Source of the DNA: Zea mays
Taxonomy: Eukaryota; Streptophyta; Magnoliopsida; Poales; Poaceae
Reading direction: 5' to 3'
Length of the DNA: 64,000 bases
NCBI RefSeq assembly: GCF_902167145.1
Contig: NC_050096.1
Coordinates: forward strand, 158,657,825 to 158,721,824
A program made the translations under genes and the position numbers. How positions within the stretch are numbered: position 1 is the stretch's first letter; every line of letters begins with the position of its first letter. This document shows, piece by piece, positions 34,368 to 47,239 of the stretch. The notes under the pieces were generated by a model. That model did not search any database. It had not been told where the DNA came from and worked only from the letters and a program-made list of their open reading frames with translations.

Positions 34368-35984
34368 CTAGCTGTCGTCACCAGAGTCGGAGCCTCCGGT
34401 GAAGACATCTTTCAGGACCCCCTCGGGTGACTGATACCCAAGGTCACGTTCCCCCGTGGCCACCTCACCGCTGTCGACCCTTTCCTTGCCAGGGCGGCGA
34501 CGTGGTGGGGAGCCATCCTTGGAGGTCTGCTCGCACCGCTCGCTGATGCGCTTCGCGAGTTCGATGATCTCGCGACACTCCGCGGCACTATGGCGACTGT
34601 TGGGGTGTACAGGGCATGAGCGGCTGTTACCCCTCTGCGGTCGTGGGCGCTTGTTGCGCTCGTTCCGGCCCCAAGTCGCAGCTGCAACGACTAGAGCGGC
34701 AGACGACGGCTTCCCGTGGCCGCGGTTCTTCTTCTTCTTCTTGCCGTCTTGAGCGACGGCACCCGAGCCACCCGACTGGGCAACCCTGGTCTGTGGTGCC
34801 GAGTGCCATACACGGCCCTCGGCAGCCCTGACGCACTTGTCGGCCAGAGCAAAGAGTGTGGTGACAGTCTCCACGTCGTGTGTGGCCAACTTCTCCAACA
34901 TCTTTTCATCACGTACCCCCTGGCGGAAAGCAGTGATGATGGAAGCATCTGAAATACGAGGAAAAGTGCCTCGTACCTTGGTGAAGCGGGAGATAAACAC
35001 CCTGAGAGTTTCTCTAGGCTCATGCCTCACTGCATGGAGATGGGCCTCCACGCCATGCTGCTGATAAGCGCTGGCGAAGTTCGCTACGAACCTCGCACAG
35101 AGCTCTTCCCAGGAGTATATCGATCCTGGGGCAAGGTTCATGAGCCAAGTCCGTGCCAGCCCAGAAAAGGCAATATGGAAGTATGTCGCCATTACGGTGG
35201 TGTCTCCACCGGCTGCCGTAATGGCGGTGACATAAACCTGCAAGAATTCTGACGGGTTTGATGTATCGTTGTACTTCTCTGGGAGGTGTGGCTGGAACTT
35301 GGATGGCCAAGTCGCCGCGTGGAGATGGTCCGCCAGTGCGGGGCAGCCTACACCGGCCAATGGGACACCCGCCTGTATCCAGGCGCCCGTCGGAGTCTGC
35401 GGTGCAACCACAGCGAAGTCATAGTCGAGGTTGTGACCCTCGACATTTTGTCGGCGCTCACGCGCCCTCTCTAGAGAGACGCGGGCATCCTCGCTCGCAC
35501 GCCTGCGGTTGAGTTCTGCCCGCAAGTTGTTAGACCTTCCCAGAGAGGCGGGAGCGTCCTCCCCCGCACGCCAGCGGTTGAGCTCCGCCCGCAGGTCCTT
35601 AGTCGGTGCTGCCCTCACCGAGGGTGAGCGCACCGATGCCGATGCCTCATGCTGACGCCGGGATGACCAAGGCCTGGGCCTGGTTGAGCCAGAGTGTGCC
35701 ATGCCGAGCAGACGGTCGACATCGTCCCGCCATTGCTTCATGGCCCCCGGCGAGGCCATAGAGCTAGGAGGGTGGCGCAGCAACTCTCGGGCCGCAGACA
35801 GCGCCCTAAGCGCAGCTCTAGACGCCCTAGACGTCTGTGCGGGAGTGTGCTGTCATGCAGAGTGCACAATGGCTACTGCACCAGGTGCAGGGAGGTTGGT
35901 GGCCCGCGGTGTGGAAGAGGCGGCCTCCTCCTCCAGCATGAAGTCCTCGGGCACGAAATCTTGGTGCTCAACGATGTGTTCCAT
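34368..35984 (-). pseudogene. gag: Gag of the Tat-lineage element, one premature stop
   Basis: The likely start ATG is at 35982-35984 (MEHIVEHQDFVPEDF), 60 bases inside the LTR. An in-frame TGA at 35853-35855 (codon 44) fits a C-to-T change in CGA. The frame is otherwise open to 34368. It contains arginine-rich repeats, the gag core (YFHIAFSGLARTWLMNL, SWEELCARFVANF, FRQGVRDEKMLEKLA) and a C-terminal CPVHPNSRHSAAEC metal-binding-like motif in place of a classical CCHC knuckle. It would form the particle. With pol deleted, the element depends on a partner for movement. Confidence 0.85.
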
Positions 35985-36044
35985 GGCGTCGGGCAGAGAA
36001 ACAAGCAAAAACCTAAAGCCTAGCCCCCTACCTGGCGTGCCAAA

Positions 36045-37236
36045 TGTCGGAGAGGGAATTCTCCGGCCGGGTGGCGGAACGGACTCGCCCTAAATCCTAA
36101 GATGAGGAGGGGCCTAAGCATTTTGCCTGCTAGATGGAATCAGGAAGAACATAAGAACACACAAGGGTTTAGAGTGGTCGGGCCACCGGAGTGTAATACC
36201 CTACTCCACTATGTGATGTATTAAGCTTGAGAGATTGTATGAACTTGTGAGCTTGAGTGAGTGTGTGAGCCTAAGTTGGGGCCGAGTGAGCTTGCCTTGT
36301 AACGCCGTTTGCCCTCCCTTTTATAGCTTAAGGGGGCCACGTACAAGGATACTGAGCCCCGACATGTGGGCCCAGGGGCAATTGGAAGGAAGCACTAATG
36401 CCTGTAATGCTAGGGTGAACTCCGAGCGCCATAATGTCTGTAGTGTATACAGTATTGATATGCCGCCGTAGCTTCCTTGGTACGCGTGCGTCATGACGAG
36501 TGCAGCGCATGCGGCAGCATGGCGTATCGCCTGCCAACGGAATGGACAGGCAAGCCACTTGTAAGATGGCCTGGTCGCCGTCCGTCAGCGGAGTGGACAG
36601 GGCATATTTAATGCTGAGGCGGCACATCGCCTGCCAGTGGAGTGATAGGACTCATTAAATGCTAAGGCGGCACATCGCCTGCTAGTAGAATGGACAGGCG
36701 GCGTGGCTTATCCGCAATAAATGCAGAGGCCGCGCGGCCCAGAGGCCTTACGTCAGGCTCCGCCCGCTGGCTTACATCACGGGCAGTGGACCACGTGGTA
36801 GCATCGGGACTCCGCCTGAGCAGGGAGCAGAAGCGTACACGGCATGGTCCGGACACATGTCGGCTCTGGACCCCCGCCTGGTCTTGAACAAGGTCCGGGT
36901 ACTCTTTGTCCCAGAATCCCGGGACCCTGTCGGGAGTGGCCAGGACACCCCACACAGAGGGGTCCGGGACCCATCCCAGGGGTCCGGTTCGTGCCCGTGG
37001 AGGTCCTAGACTTTACCCGGAGGCCCGGTCCGTAAATACAGGGGTCCAGCACTTTCCCATGGGGTCCGGACCCATTGTTGATGCCTTGGGTCATATCGTC
37101 TTCTCTGGCCACGTGGCGGCCCCGGAGTCGTCCACGTGGTGGGGTCGGGTGCTGCTCGCCACGCGACTAGAGATAGCCGCGTGGGCACCGCGCCTTCATA
37201 CCGTAGTAGGGGTACCCTTGTTTCAGGGTACCAACA
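36045..37236 (-). repeat. 5' LTR of the 30162-37236 element
   Basis: Same termini as 30162-31354. Minus-strand TATA-like GCTATAAAAGGG near 36317-36328, upstream of gag. Confidence 0.92.
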
Positions 37237-38333
37237 ACCATGTACCCACAAGTCGTGTATCCCATGTTGCTAGGGTTAGCTAGACCCTTAGACACTACTG
37301 AGGTGAATTGCTAGGGATCCACTACGAGGCTTTTACAAAGTTCCACTAGCTTCAGAAAACCCGCTACAGTTTCTAGGAAGAGCAATACAGGAATCCCCCG
37401 TCTAATCGCCATCGCAGCAAAATCAACCCGGGAACCTCACTACACGCCTACTCCCCTACTGCCCTTGCCCCTATCGGGTAAGGTAGTCCTCCACTAGCTT
37501 TGCTAGTTAGTTAGCCAGGGGCGTCCCATTCCACCCTTGTGGTGGCACGTGTTTCTCAAGTTATGCTCCATGTTCCAATTAATATAATGATCCTGTCATG
37601 AACAATAATTAAAACGACAGTATAATTGGAACATGCTCATAATATAATATTAATCCCAAAACCATAAAGAGCAATAGCAAAAACTACCCAAATAGTTCAG
37701 GCGTAAACAAGGTGAAAAGATAACCAAACTAAGGTGACTTATTGGGTCCTATCAAAATTAAGCCTACGCACAAATAAGTGATTATAAAGAACATTATTGG
37801 GTAATAAAAGTGGTCAAGGGCACAACTTGCCTTCAATGAGCTCCTGCTCAGCAACTTCTACCTGTTGAACACTCGGATCCTATGTGGCTTGCTCGTCTAC
37901 TCGCAACAGTACAAACAAACATGGTATAGTAGAAATTAACATCACACCAAACATAAATACAGAATACATAATAATAATCTACGTATCGTAACGAGATCAT
38001 AGGAAAAATAATCACTAAATTCGGAGTTACGGATTGCGAGTTGTGAATTTCTGAAGTATTTATGTGTTGGGTACAAGATTATCAAAGTGTTAATTTTTCA
38101 TATGGATTTCATGCTAAAAGAGTGGTACTAAGTGATAGACAATATTAATACCAAATTATAGGAACTTAAATGGACTAAAAAGGATTAAATATGAATTTTA
38201 TGTGATTTGTATAAGTTCTGCAATTATTTTTATACTCAAAAATAAATTTCTAATTCTCTTTTTCTGTTTTACCAATTCACTAAACTGCACTCATAATACC
38301 GAGATGCTCGGGGGTCTCTACGCAAAACATCCT
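37237..38333 (-). repeat. Middle piece of the split gypsy LTR
   Basis: Continues 30161 across the Tat-lineage insert. 37300-37520 is the inverted counterpart of 12925-13130. The remainder is AT-rich and without a gene. It ends with ATCCT, the target site used by Huck. Confidence 0.8.
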
Positions 38334-39846
38334 TGTCGGGGACCATAATTAGGGGTACCCTCAAGACTCCTAATCTCAGCTGGTAACCCCCATCAGCACA
38401 AAGCTGCAAAGGCCTGATGGGTGCGATTAAGTCAAGGATTGGTCCACTCAAGGGACACGATCTCGCCTCGCCCGAGCCCAGCCTCGGGCAAGGGCAGCCG
38501 ACCCCGGAGGATTTACGTCTCGCCCGAGGACCCCCTCCAGCAACGGACACACCTTCGGCTCGCCCGAGGCCCAGTCTTCGCCAAGAAGCAACCTTGGCCA
38601 AGTCGCCACGCCGACCGACCGTATCGCAGGAGCATTTAATGCAAAGGTGGCCTGACACCTTATCCTGACGCGCGCCCTTCAGTCGACAGAGCCGAAGTGA
38701 CCGCAGTCACTTCGCCGCTCCACTGACCGGCCTGACAAGAGGACAGCGCCGCCTGCGCCGCTCCGACTGCTGTGCCACTCGACAGAGTGAGGCTGACAGC
38801 AGCCAAGTCCGGCCTCAGGCGCCATAAGAAAATCCGCTTCGCCCGACCCCATGGCTCGGACTCGGGCACAGCCCCGGAAGACGACGAACTCTGCATCGCC
38901 CGACCCCAGGGCTCGGACTCGGGCTCAGCCCCGGAAGACGAGTTCGCCCCGGAAGACGACGAACTCCGCATCGCCCGACCCCAGGGCTCGGACTCGGGCT
39001 CAGCCCCGGAAGACGACGAACTCCGCATCGCCGGACCCCAGGGCTCGGACTCAGCCCTGGCCTCAGCCGACGGTCTCCGCCTCGCCTGACCCAGGGGCTC
39101 AGACTCGACCTCCGCCTCGGAAGACAGACTCGACCTCGGCCTCGGAGGAGCCTCCACCTCGCCCAACCCAGGGCTCGGACCGACCACGTCACAGGGGGCA
39201 CCATCATTACCCTACCCCAAGCTAACTCAGGCTACGGGGAACAAGACTGGCGTCCCATCTGGCTCGCCCCGGTAAACAAGTAATGATGGAGCCCCGCATG
39301 CTCTATGACGACGGCGGCTCTCAGCCCCCTTACGAAAGCAAGGAGACGTCAGCAAGGACTCGACAGCCCGACAGCTGTCCTTCCGCCAGGGTCCAACGCT
39401 CCTCTGATGGCCACGACACCACACGAACCGGGTGCCAAAACCTCTCCGGCTGCCACGATGGCATGTACTCAGGGCACTAGCTCTTCTCTGCTAGACACGT
39501 TAGCACACTGCTACACCCCCCATTGTACATCTGGATCCTCTCCTTACGCCTATAAAAGGAAGGTCCAGGGCCCTCTTACAGAGGGTTGGCCGCGCGGGGA
39601 AGGACGGGACGACGCTCGCGTAAGGCCTCTCGCTCCCTCCCGCGTGGACGCTTGTAACCCCCTACTGCAAGCGCACCCGACCTGGGCGCGGGACAAACAC
39701 GAAGGCCGCGGGTTTCCCCTTTTACGCCTGTCTCCCTCCGGCTTTCCCCCCTTCGCGCTCCGTCTCGCGCCGACCCATCTGGGCTGGGGCACGTGGCGAC
39801 AATTTACTCGTCGATCCAGGGACCCCCCGGGTTCGAAACGCCGACA
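38334..39846 (+). repeat. 5' LTR of Huck-like element (1513 bp)
   Basis: TATA-like CCTATAAAAGGA at 39549-39560. It contains imperfect repeats of CTCGGACTCGGGCTCAGCCC (38860-39060); the 3' LTR has fewer copies, which explains most of its roughly 115-bp shorter length. Confidence 0.93.
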
Positions 39847-39847
39847 G

Positions 39848-39866
39848 TTGGCACGCCAGGTAGGGG
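39848..39866 (+). other. Primer-binding site of Huck-like element
   Basis: TTGGCACGCCAGGTAGGGG starts one base after the LTR. The same sequence sits inside the 5' LTR of the 30162-37236 element. Confidence 0.7.
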
Positions 39867-40026
39867 CCTGCTGCGTGTTGACGAACAGCTTCCCGTCAAG
39901 CTCCAGATGGGCAGTCTCCAGCAACCTTCCAGCCCGGGACGGTGCTCCGTTTCGGGAGTCTTGAGTTCATGTCCCTCGACGGCAGCTACGACATGATACT
40001 CCTTCCTCCGCCGCGCGACAGCGACA

Positions 40027-42176
40027 ATGGCGGTCGACAATCCGCCCGCCGGCGGTGGAATCGACGACGTCTTCCCCACGTGGTGGAAGAACAACATTCG
40101 GGCTTGTCCCGTCCCCTCCCCCGCCGACGGAGGAGGAGGCGGGGCAACCAAGGCCAAGCAGGAGGCGGCACCTCGTCGGCTGTCGAGCGAGTCGACGGCG
40201 CCGGTGCCCCAACGGGGGGCACGTCGGGCATCGACCTCGCGTCTGAGACGAAGACGAGCGCCGTCTCCCCGCAACACGCCAACTCCAAGCAAACGGACGA
40301 CGCCAGCACGCTCGCAAAGGACTTGCTGGGCATCACCCTCGTACCTGAGACGACGGTGCGGTAGCCGCAGCCTCGGCGACGAGGACTGCGGCCAAGTCGT
40401 GAATGTTTCCACGTCGATCTAGGGGGTCCCGACAAAGGCAACCATCTTGGTATACCGGAGAACGGTGATCCCCCTAGGCCTGTGCCTCGCGTTGACATCC
40501 TTCGGGAGCTAGCTGTGGTCCCCGTCTCGACGGGGGGTCATGACCCACAGCTCGAGCAAATCCGCGAGATGCAGGCCAGGCTCGACGAGGGAGCAGGAAC
40601 ACTTGAGCCGTTCCGCCGGGACATCGGGCAGGAATGGGCGGGCCAACCTTCGGCCGGAGAAGCGCGTCATCTACCCCAGGGCATCCAGCACCACGTCGCC
40701 GACGATGTCAGGGTAAGGCCGCCACCGGCCTCCAGTGGGGTCGACCAGAACCTGGCTGCAGCGGCAATACTTCTCCGCGCGATGCCGGGGCCATCTACCA
40801 CCGAGGGGCGGCGTATCTAGGGAGAGCTCAAGAATCTCCTGGAGGATGCTGCGGTCCGACGGGCCGAAAGCTCTGCCTCCCGAAGGCAGGGGTACCCCTC
40901 GGAACATCGCGCCACGACTTCCTGATTCATGCAGGAAGCCTCGGTCCACACCGGGCGCACGCGCAACACAGCGCCTACGGCCCCGGGTCGCCTCGGCAAC
41001 GAGCACCATCACTGCAACCGTCAAGCCCACCTCGACGAGAAGGTGCGCCGAGGCTACCACCCCATGCGTGGGGGACGCTACGACAGCGGGGAGGACCGGA
41101 GTCCCTCGCCCGAACCACCCGGTCCGCAGGCTTTCAGCCGGGCCATACGACGGGCGCCATTCCCGACCCGGTTCCGAACCCCGACTACTATCACAAAGTA
41201 CTCGGGGGAGACGAGGTCGGAACTGTGGCTCGCGGACTACCGGCTGGCCTGCCACCTGGGTGGAACGGACGATGACAACCTCATCATCCGCAACCTCCCC
41301 CTGTTCCTCTCCGACACCGCTCGAGCCTGGCTGGAGCACCTGCCTCCAGGGCAGATCTCCAACTGGGACGACCTGGTCCAAGCCTTCGCTGGCAATTTCT
41401 AGGGCACGTACATGCGCCCTAGGAACTCCTAGGATCTCCGAAGCTACCGCCAGCAGCCAGGGGAGTCTCTCCGGGACTACATCCGGCGATTCTCGAAGCA
41501 GCGCACCGAGCTGCCCAACGTCACCGACTCAGATGTCATCGGCGCGTTCCTCGCCGGCACCACCTGCCGCGACCTGGTGAGCAAGCTGGGCCGCAAGACC
41601 CCCACTAGGGCCAGCGAGCTGATGGACATCGCCACCAAGTTCGCCTCTGGCCAGGAGGCGGTTGAGGCCATCTTCCGGAAGGATAAGCAGCCCCAGGGCC
41701 GCCAGCCGGAAGATGTTCCCGAGGCGTCCACTCAGCGCGGCACCAAGAAGAAAGGCAAGAAGAAGTCGCAAGCGAAACGCGACGCCGCCAACGCGGACCT
41801 TGTCGCCGCCGCCGAGTACAAGAACCCTCGGAAACCTCCCGGAGGTGCCAATCTCTTCGACAAGATGCTCAAGGAGCCGTGTCCCTATCATCAGGGGCCC
41901 GTCAAGCACACCCTTGAGGAGTGCGCCATGCTTCGGTGCCACTTTCACAAGGCCGGGCCACCTGCGGAAGGTGGCAGGGCCCGCGACGACGATAAGAAGG
42001 AGGATCACAAGGCAGGAGAGTTCTCCGAGGTCCAAGACTGCTTCATGATCTACGGTGGGCAAGCGGCGAATGCCTCAGCTCGGCACCGCAAGCAAGAGCG
42101 TCGGGAGGTCTGCTCGGTAAAGGTGGCGGCGCCAGTCTACCTAGACTGGTCCGACAAGCCCATCACCTTCGACTAG
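40027..42176 (+). pseudogene. gag: Gag of Huck-like element, many in-frame stops
   Basis: Coding similarity runs mainly in one frame from about 40100. It shows the gag core (ITKYSGETRSELWLADY, LPLFLSDTARAWLEHLP, YIRRFSKQRTELPNV) and a C-terminal CPYHQGPVKHTLEEC motif near 41880. In-frame stops lie at 40362, 40818, 40923, 41400, 41430 and 42174, all of a kind that C-to-T change produces. The first 80 bases use another frame. The copy cannot make full Gag. Confidence 0.85.
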
Positions 42177-45100
42177 GGCGACCATCCCGACCGCGTGCCA
42201 AGCCCGGGGAAATATCCGCTCGTTGTCGACCCCGTCATCGGCAACGTCAAGCTCACCAAGGTCCTCATGGACGGAGGCAGCAGCCTCAACATCTTCTACG
42301 CCGAGACCCTCGGGCTCCTACGGATTGATTTGTCCTCGGTCCGGGCAGGCGCTGCGCCTTTTCACGGGATCATCCCCGGGAAACGCGTCCAGCCCCTCGG
42401 ACAACTCGATCTACCCGTCTGCTTCGGGACACCCTCCAACTTCCGAAGGGAAACCCTCACGTTCGAGGTGGTCGGGTTCCGAGGGACCTACCATGCGGTG
42501 TTGGGGAGGCCATGCTACGCCAAGTTCATGGCCGTCCCCAACTACACCTACCTCAAGCTCAAGATGCCGGGCCCCAACGGGGTCATCACCGTCGGCCCCA
42601 CGTACCGACACGTGTTCGAATGCGATGTGGAGTGTGTGGAGTACACCGAGGCCCTCGCCGAATCCAAGGCCCTCATCGCCAACCTGGAGAGCCTCTCTAA
42701 GGAGGCGCCAGACGTGAAGCGCCACGCCGGCAACTTCGAGCCAGCGGAGACGGTTAAGTCCGTCCCTCTCAACCCCAGCAACGACGCCTCCAAGCAGATC
42801 CGGATCGGCTCCGAGCTCGACCCCAAATAGGAAGCAGTGCTCGTCGACTTCCTCCGCGCAAACGCTGACGTTTTCGCGTGGAGTCCCTCGGACATGCCCG
42901 ACATACCGAGGGATGTCGCCGAGCACTCACTGGATATCCGAGCTGGAGCTCGACCCGTGAAGCAGCCACTGCGCCGATTCGACGAAGAAAAGCGCAGAGC
43001 CATAGGCGAGGAGATCCACAAGCTAATGGTGGCAGGGTTCATCAAACAGGTATTCCATCCCGAATGGCTTGCCAACCCTGTGCTTGTGAGAAAAAAGGAG
43101 GGAAATGGCGGATGTGTGTAGACTACACTGGTCTAAACAAAGCATGTCCGAAAGTTCCCTACCCTCTGCCTCGCATCGATCAAATCGTGGATTCCACTGC
43201 TGGGTGCGAAACCCTATCTTTCCTCGATGCCTACTCAGGGTATCACCAAATCAGGATGAAAGAGTCCGACCAACTCGCTACTTCTTTCATCACACCCTTC
43301 GGCATGTACTGCTATGTTACCATGCCGTTCGGTTTGAGGAATGCGGGTGCGACATACCAAAGGTGCATGAACCACGTGTTCGGCGAACACATTGGTCGAA
43401 CGGTCGAGGCCTACGTCGATGACATCGTAGTCAAGACGAGGAAAGCCTCCGACCTCCTTTCTGACCTTGAAACGACATTCCGGTGTCTCAAGGCAAAAGG
43501 CGTAAAGCTCAATCCCGAGAAGTGTATCTTCGGGGGTCCCCCGAGGCATGCTCTTGGGGTTCATCGTCTCCGAGCGGGGCATCGAGGCCAACCCGGAGAA
43601 AATCGCGGCCATCACCAGCATGGGGCCCAACAAGGACTTGAAAGGCGTACAGAGGGTCACGGGATGCCTTGCGACTCTGAGCCGTTTCATCTCACGCCTC
43701 GGCGAAAGAGGCCTGCCTCTGTACCACCTCTTAAGAAAGGCCGAGTGCTTCACTTGGACCCCTGAGGCCGAGGAAGCCCTCGGGAACCTGAAGGCGCTCC
43801 TCACGAACGCGCCCATCTTGGTGCCCCCCGCTGCCGGAGAAGCCCTCTTGATCTACGTCGCCGCTACCACTCAGGTGGTTAGCGCCGCGATCGTGGTTGA
43901 GAGACGAGAAGAGGGGCATGCATTGCCCGTCCAGAGACCAGTGTACTTCATCAGTGAGGTACTGTCCGAGACGAAGATCCGCTACCCACAAATTCAGAAG
44001 CTGCTGTACGCGGTGATCCTGACGCGGCGGAAGTTGCGACACTACTTCGAGTCTCATCCGGTGACTGTGGTGTCATCTTTCCCCTGGGGGAGATCATCCA
44101 GTGCCGAGAGGCCTCGGGTAGGATTGCGAAGTGGGCGGTGGAAATCATGGGCGAGACAATCTCGTTCGCCCCTCGGAAGGCCATCAAGTCCCAAGTCTTG
44201 GCGGACTTTGTGGCTGAATGGGTCAACACCCAGCTCCCAACAGCTCCGATCCAACCGGAACTCTGGACCATGTTTTTCGATGGGTCGCTGATGAAGACAG
44301 GAGCAGGCGCGGGCCTGCTCTTCATCTCGCCCCTCGGGAAGCACCTACGCTACGTGCTACGCCTCCATTTCCCGGCGTCCAACTATGTGGCCGAGTACGA
44401 GGCTCTGGTCAACGGGTTGCATCGCCATCGAGCTAGGGGTCCGACGCCTCGACGCTCGCGGTGACTCGCAGCTCGTCATCGACCAAGTCATGAAGAACTC
44501 CCACTGCCGCAACCCGAAGATGGAAGCCTACTGCGATGAGGTTCGGCGCCTGGAAGACAAGTTCTACGGGCTCGAGCTCAACCACATCGCCCGACGCTAC
44601 AATGAGACTGCGAACGAGCTGGCTAAAATAGCCTCGGGGCGAACAACGGTTCCCCCGGACGTCTTCTCCCGAGACCTGCATCAACCCTCCGTCAAGACCA
44701 ACGACACGCCCGAGCCCGAGGCACCCTCGGCTCGGCCCGAGGCACCCTCGGCCCCTGAGGGTGAGGCACTGCGCGTCGAGGAGGAGCGGAGTGGGGTCAC
44801 GCCTAATCGAAACTGGCAGACCCCGTACCTGCAATATCTCCACCGAGGAGAGCTACCCCTCGACCGAGCCGAAGCTCGGCGGTTGGCGTGGCGCGCCAAG
44901 TCGTTCGTCTTGCTGGGAGACGGGAAGGAGCTATACCACCGCAGCCCCTCGGGCATCCTCCAGCGATGCATTTCCATCGCCGAAGGCCAGGAGCTCTTAC
45001 AAGAGATACACTCGGGGGCTTGCGGCCATCACGCAGCGCCTCGAGCCCTTGTTGGAAACGCCTTCCGACAAGGCTTCTACTGGCCGACCGCGGTGGCCGA

Positions 45101-46055
45101 CGCCACTAGAATTGTCCGCACCTGCCAAGGGTGTCAATTCTATGCAAGGCAGACCCACCTGCCCGCTCAGGCTCTGCAGACCATACCCATCACCTGGTCG
45201 TTTGCTGTGTGGGGTCTGGACCTCGATGGCCCCTTGCAGAAGGCACCCGGGGGCTACACGCACCTGCTGGTCGCCATCGACAAATTCTCCAAGTGGATCG
45301 AGGTCCGACCCCTAAACAGCATCAGGTCCGAACAGGGGGTGGCGTTCTTCACCAACATCATCCATCGCTTTGGGGTCCCGAACTCCATCATCACTGACAA
45401 CGGCACCTAGTTCACCGGCAGAAAGTTCCTGGACTTCTGCGAGGATCACCACATCTGGGTGGACTGGGCCGCCGTGGCTCACCCCATGATGAATGGGCAA
45501 GTAGAGCGTGCCAACGGCATGATCCTGCAAGGGTTCAAGCCGTGGATCTACAACGACCTCAACAAGTTCGGCAAGCGATGGATAAAGGAGCTCCCCTCGG
45601 TGGTCTGGAGTCTGAGGACAACGCCGAGCCGAGCCACGGGCTTCACATCGTTCTTTCTAGTCTATGGGGCCAAGGCCATCTTGCCCACAGACTTAGAATA
45701 CGGTTCCCCGAGGATGAGGGCCTACGACGGCCAAAGCAATCGAGCTAACCGAGAAGACTCGCTGGACCAGCTGGAAGAGGCTCGGGACATGGCCTTACTA
45801 CACTCGGCGCGGTACCAGCAGTCCCTGCGACGCTACCACGCCCGAGGGGTTCGGTCCCGAGACCTCCAGGTGGGCGACCTGGTGCTTCGGCTACGACAAG
45901 ACGCCCGAGGGCGGCACAAGCTCACGCCTCCCTGGGAAGGGCCATTCGTCATCGCCAAGGTTCTGAAGCCCGGAACGTACAAGCTGGCCAACAGTCAAGG
46001 CGAGGTCTACAGCAACGCTTGGAACATCCGACAGCTACGTCGCTTCTACCCTTAA
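42177..46055 (+). pseudogene. pol: Pol of Huck-like element, stops and frameshifts
   Basis: Domains in order: protease-like VLMDGGSSLNIFY near 42265 (DGGS where most gypsy proteases have DTG/DSG, usual in this lineage), RT with AYVDDIVVKT near 43420, RNase H (MFFDGSLMKTG near 44270, then a second half near 44440-44650), integrase zinc-binding region near 45020-45150, its core (WGLDLDGPLQ, IITDNGT) and the C-terminal GPF region near 45930 (PPWEGPFVI). Stops at 42828 and 45408 interrupt it, and the frame changes near 43098, 43535, 44090 and 44430. It is decayed beyond use. Confidence 0.88.
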
Positions 46056-46282
46056 GATGCTTTCAAGTCGTTCATACACCTCGCTCACACACAAAGTCTA
46101 GTCATCAAGGAAGGGTCAGCCTTGCCTCGGCAAAGCCCGACCCTCCCTCGGGGGCTAGAAGGGGGGAACCCCCTCTGCGTCAAAATTTTCCTCAGAAAAA
46201 GATCTTTTCTGCCAGAATGTCTTTCGTGCTTCTCGACTACTTCGAAAGTGGGATCCTGAAAACGACGGAGTACACGTAAGCA

Positions 46283-47235
46283 GCCAAGGATGACCGAGCC
46301 GAGGGACTCCTACGCCTCCGGGATACGGATACCTCACTCATCACCTTCTGCGATAAGTAACTCACGCTCGGATAGGTGATTCCACGGACCGAACAAGTCT
46401 TCACGCTCAAAACTCTTCTGCCGAAACGATTTTTCGGGCCTTCTCAACTATATCGATGGCAGAACCCTACGGACGAGTAAGAGTACACGTAAGCAGGCAA
46501 GGCCGACCGAGCCGAGGGACTCCTACGCCTCCGGGATACGGATACCTCACTCATCACCTTCCGTGAAAATAACTCTCGCTCGGACAAACAATTCTGTTAC
46601 CGACAAATAAGTCCAGATACTTGAAACAAGAGGAAAAGAAACGCAGCTTTACAACACGACGACAGTGTGTTTGGGCCTCGGCGGCCGCAGAAAACATACA
46701 CACACTACAAGATAACCCGATCCTGCAGGCTCGGACCTTGACAGTTGAAGGGAGCAGCAGCACCCTCAGCGTCAACTACACCTTCAGCGAAGTCCGACCT
46801 AGCCTCGGATGGCAACACGGTCAGAGGATCTCCACTCCGAAGGACGACATCAGCACCACGCCCGGACCATCGCCGGCGGGGTCTTTTCCAGGAATCTGGC
46901 TCGAGCAGACAGCTCGGCCGGCCACCCCGAAGCCTCAGCCAGCTGTCCCCCGAGGACATCAGCCAGGCTCGTGGCCTCGGCAACTCGACTCCGGCGTCGG
47001 TCCTGCCAGTGGACGGCCCGACCAGGCTCCGGCCGACGAAGTCTTCTTTTCGAGCCAACTCCGCCTCTGTCCATACTGACACCGCTACCTCCGGCTTCGG
47101 CTCATCGAAGAGCGGCCGAGGGTTCCTTTAACTAAGCAAGAGAAGCCTCGGACAGCAAGGCCGACCGAGCCGAGGGACTCCTATGCCTCTGGGATACGGA
47201 CACCTCACTCGTCACCTTCGCACGAGGCAACTCAC
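46283..47235 (+). repeat. Dispersed direct repeats in the Huck 3' region
   Basis: A unit with GACCGAGCCGAGGGACTCCT and GGGATACGGATACCTCACTC recurs near 46289, 46503 and 47160. The copies are nearly identical and are followed by a diverged CTCACGCTCGG. Confidence 0.85.
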
Positions 47236-47239
47236 GCTT

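Larger units (their letters stand above)
30162..37236 (-). mobile_element. Tat-lineage Ty3/gypsy element, internally deleted (non-autonomous)
   Basis: 7075 bp, with LTRs 30162-31354 and 36045-37236 and target copies ACCCT (30157-30161) and ACCAT (37237-37241). Read on -, the LTR starts TGTCGGTACCCTG. Primer-site sequence TTGGCACGCCAGG lies at about 36032-36044. Gag is followed directly by the C-terminal piece of integrase; protease, RT and RNase H are gone. The long 3' part (31355-33900) holds tandem repeats and a decayed reading frame on +. The LTRs differ at roughly 6% over the first 170 bases compared, so it is clearly older than the Zeon-like insert. I could not name the family. Confidence 0.88.
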
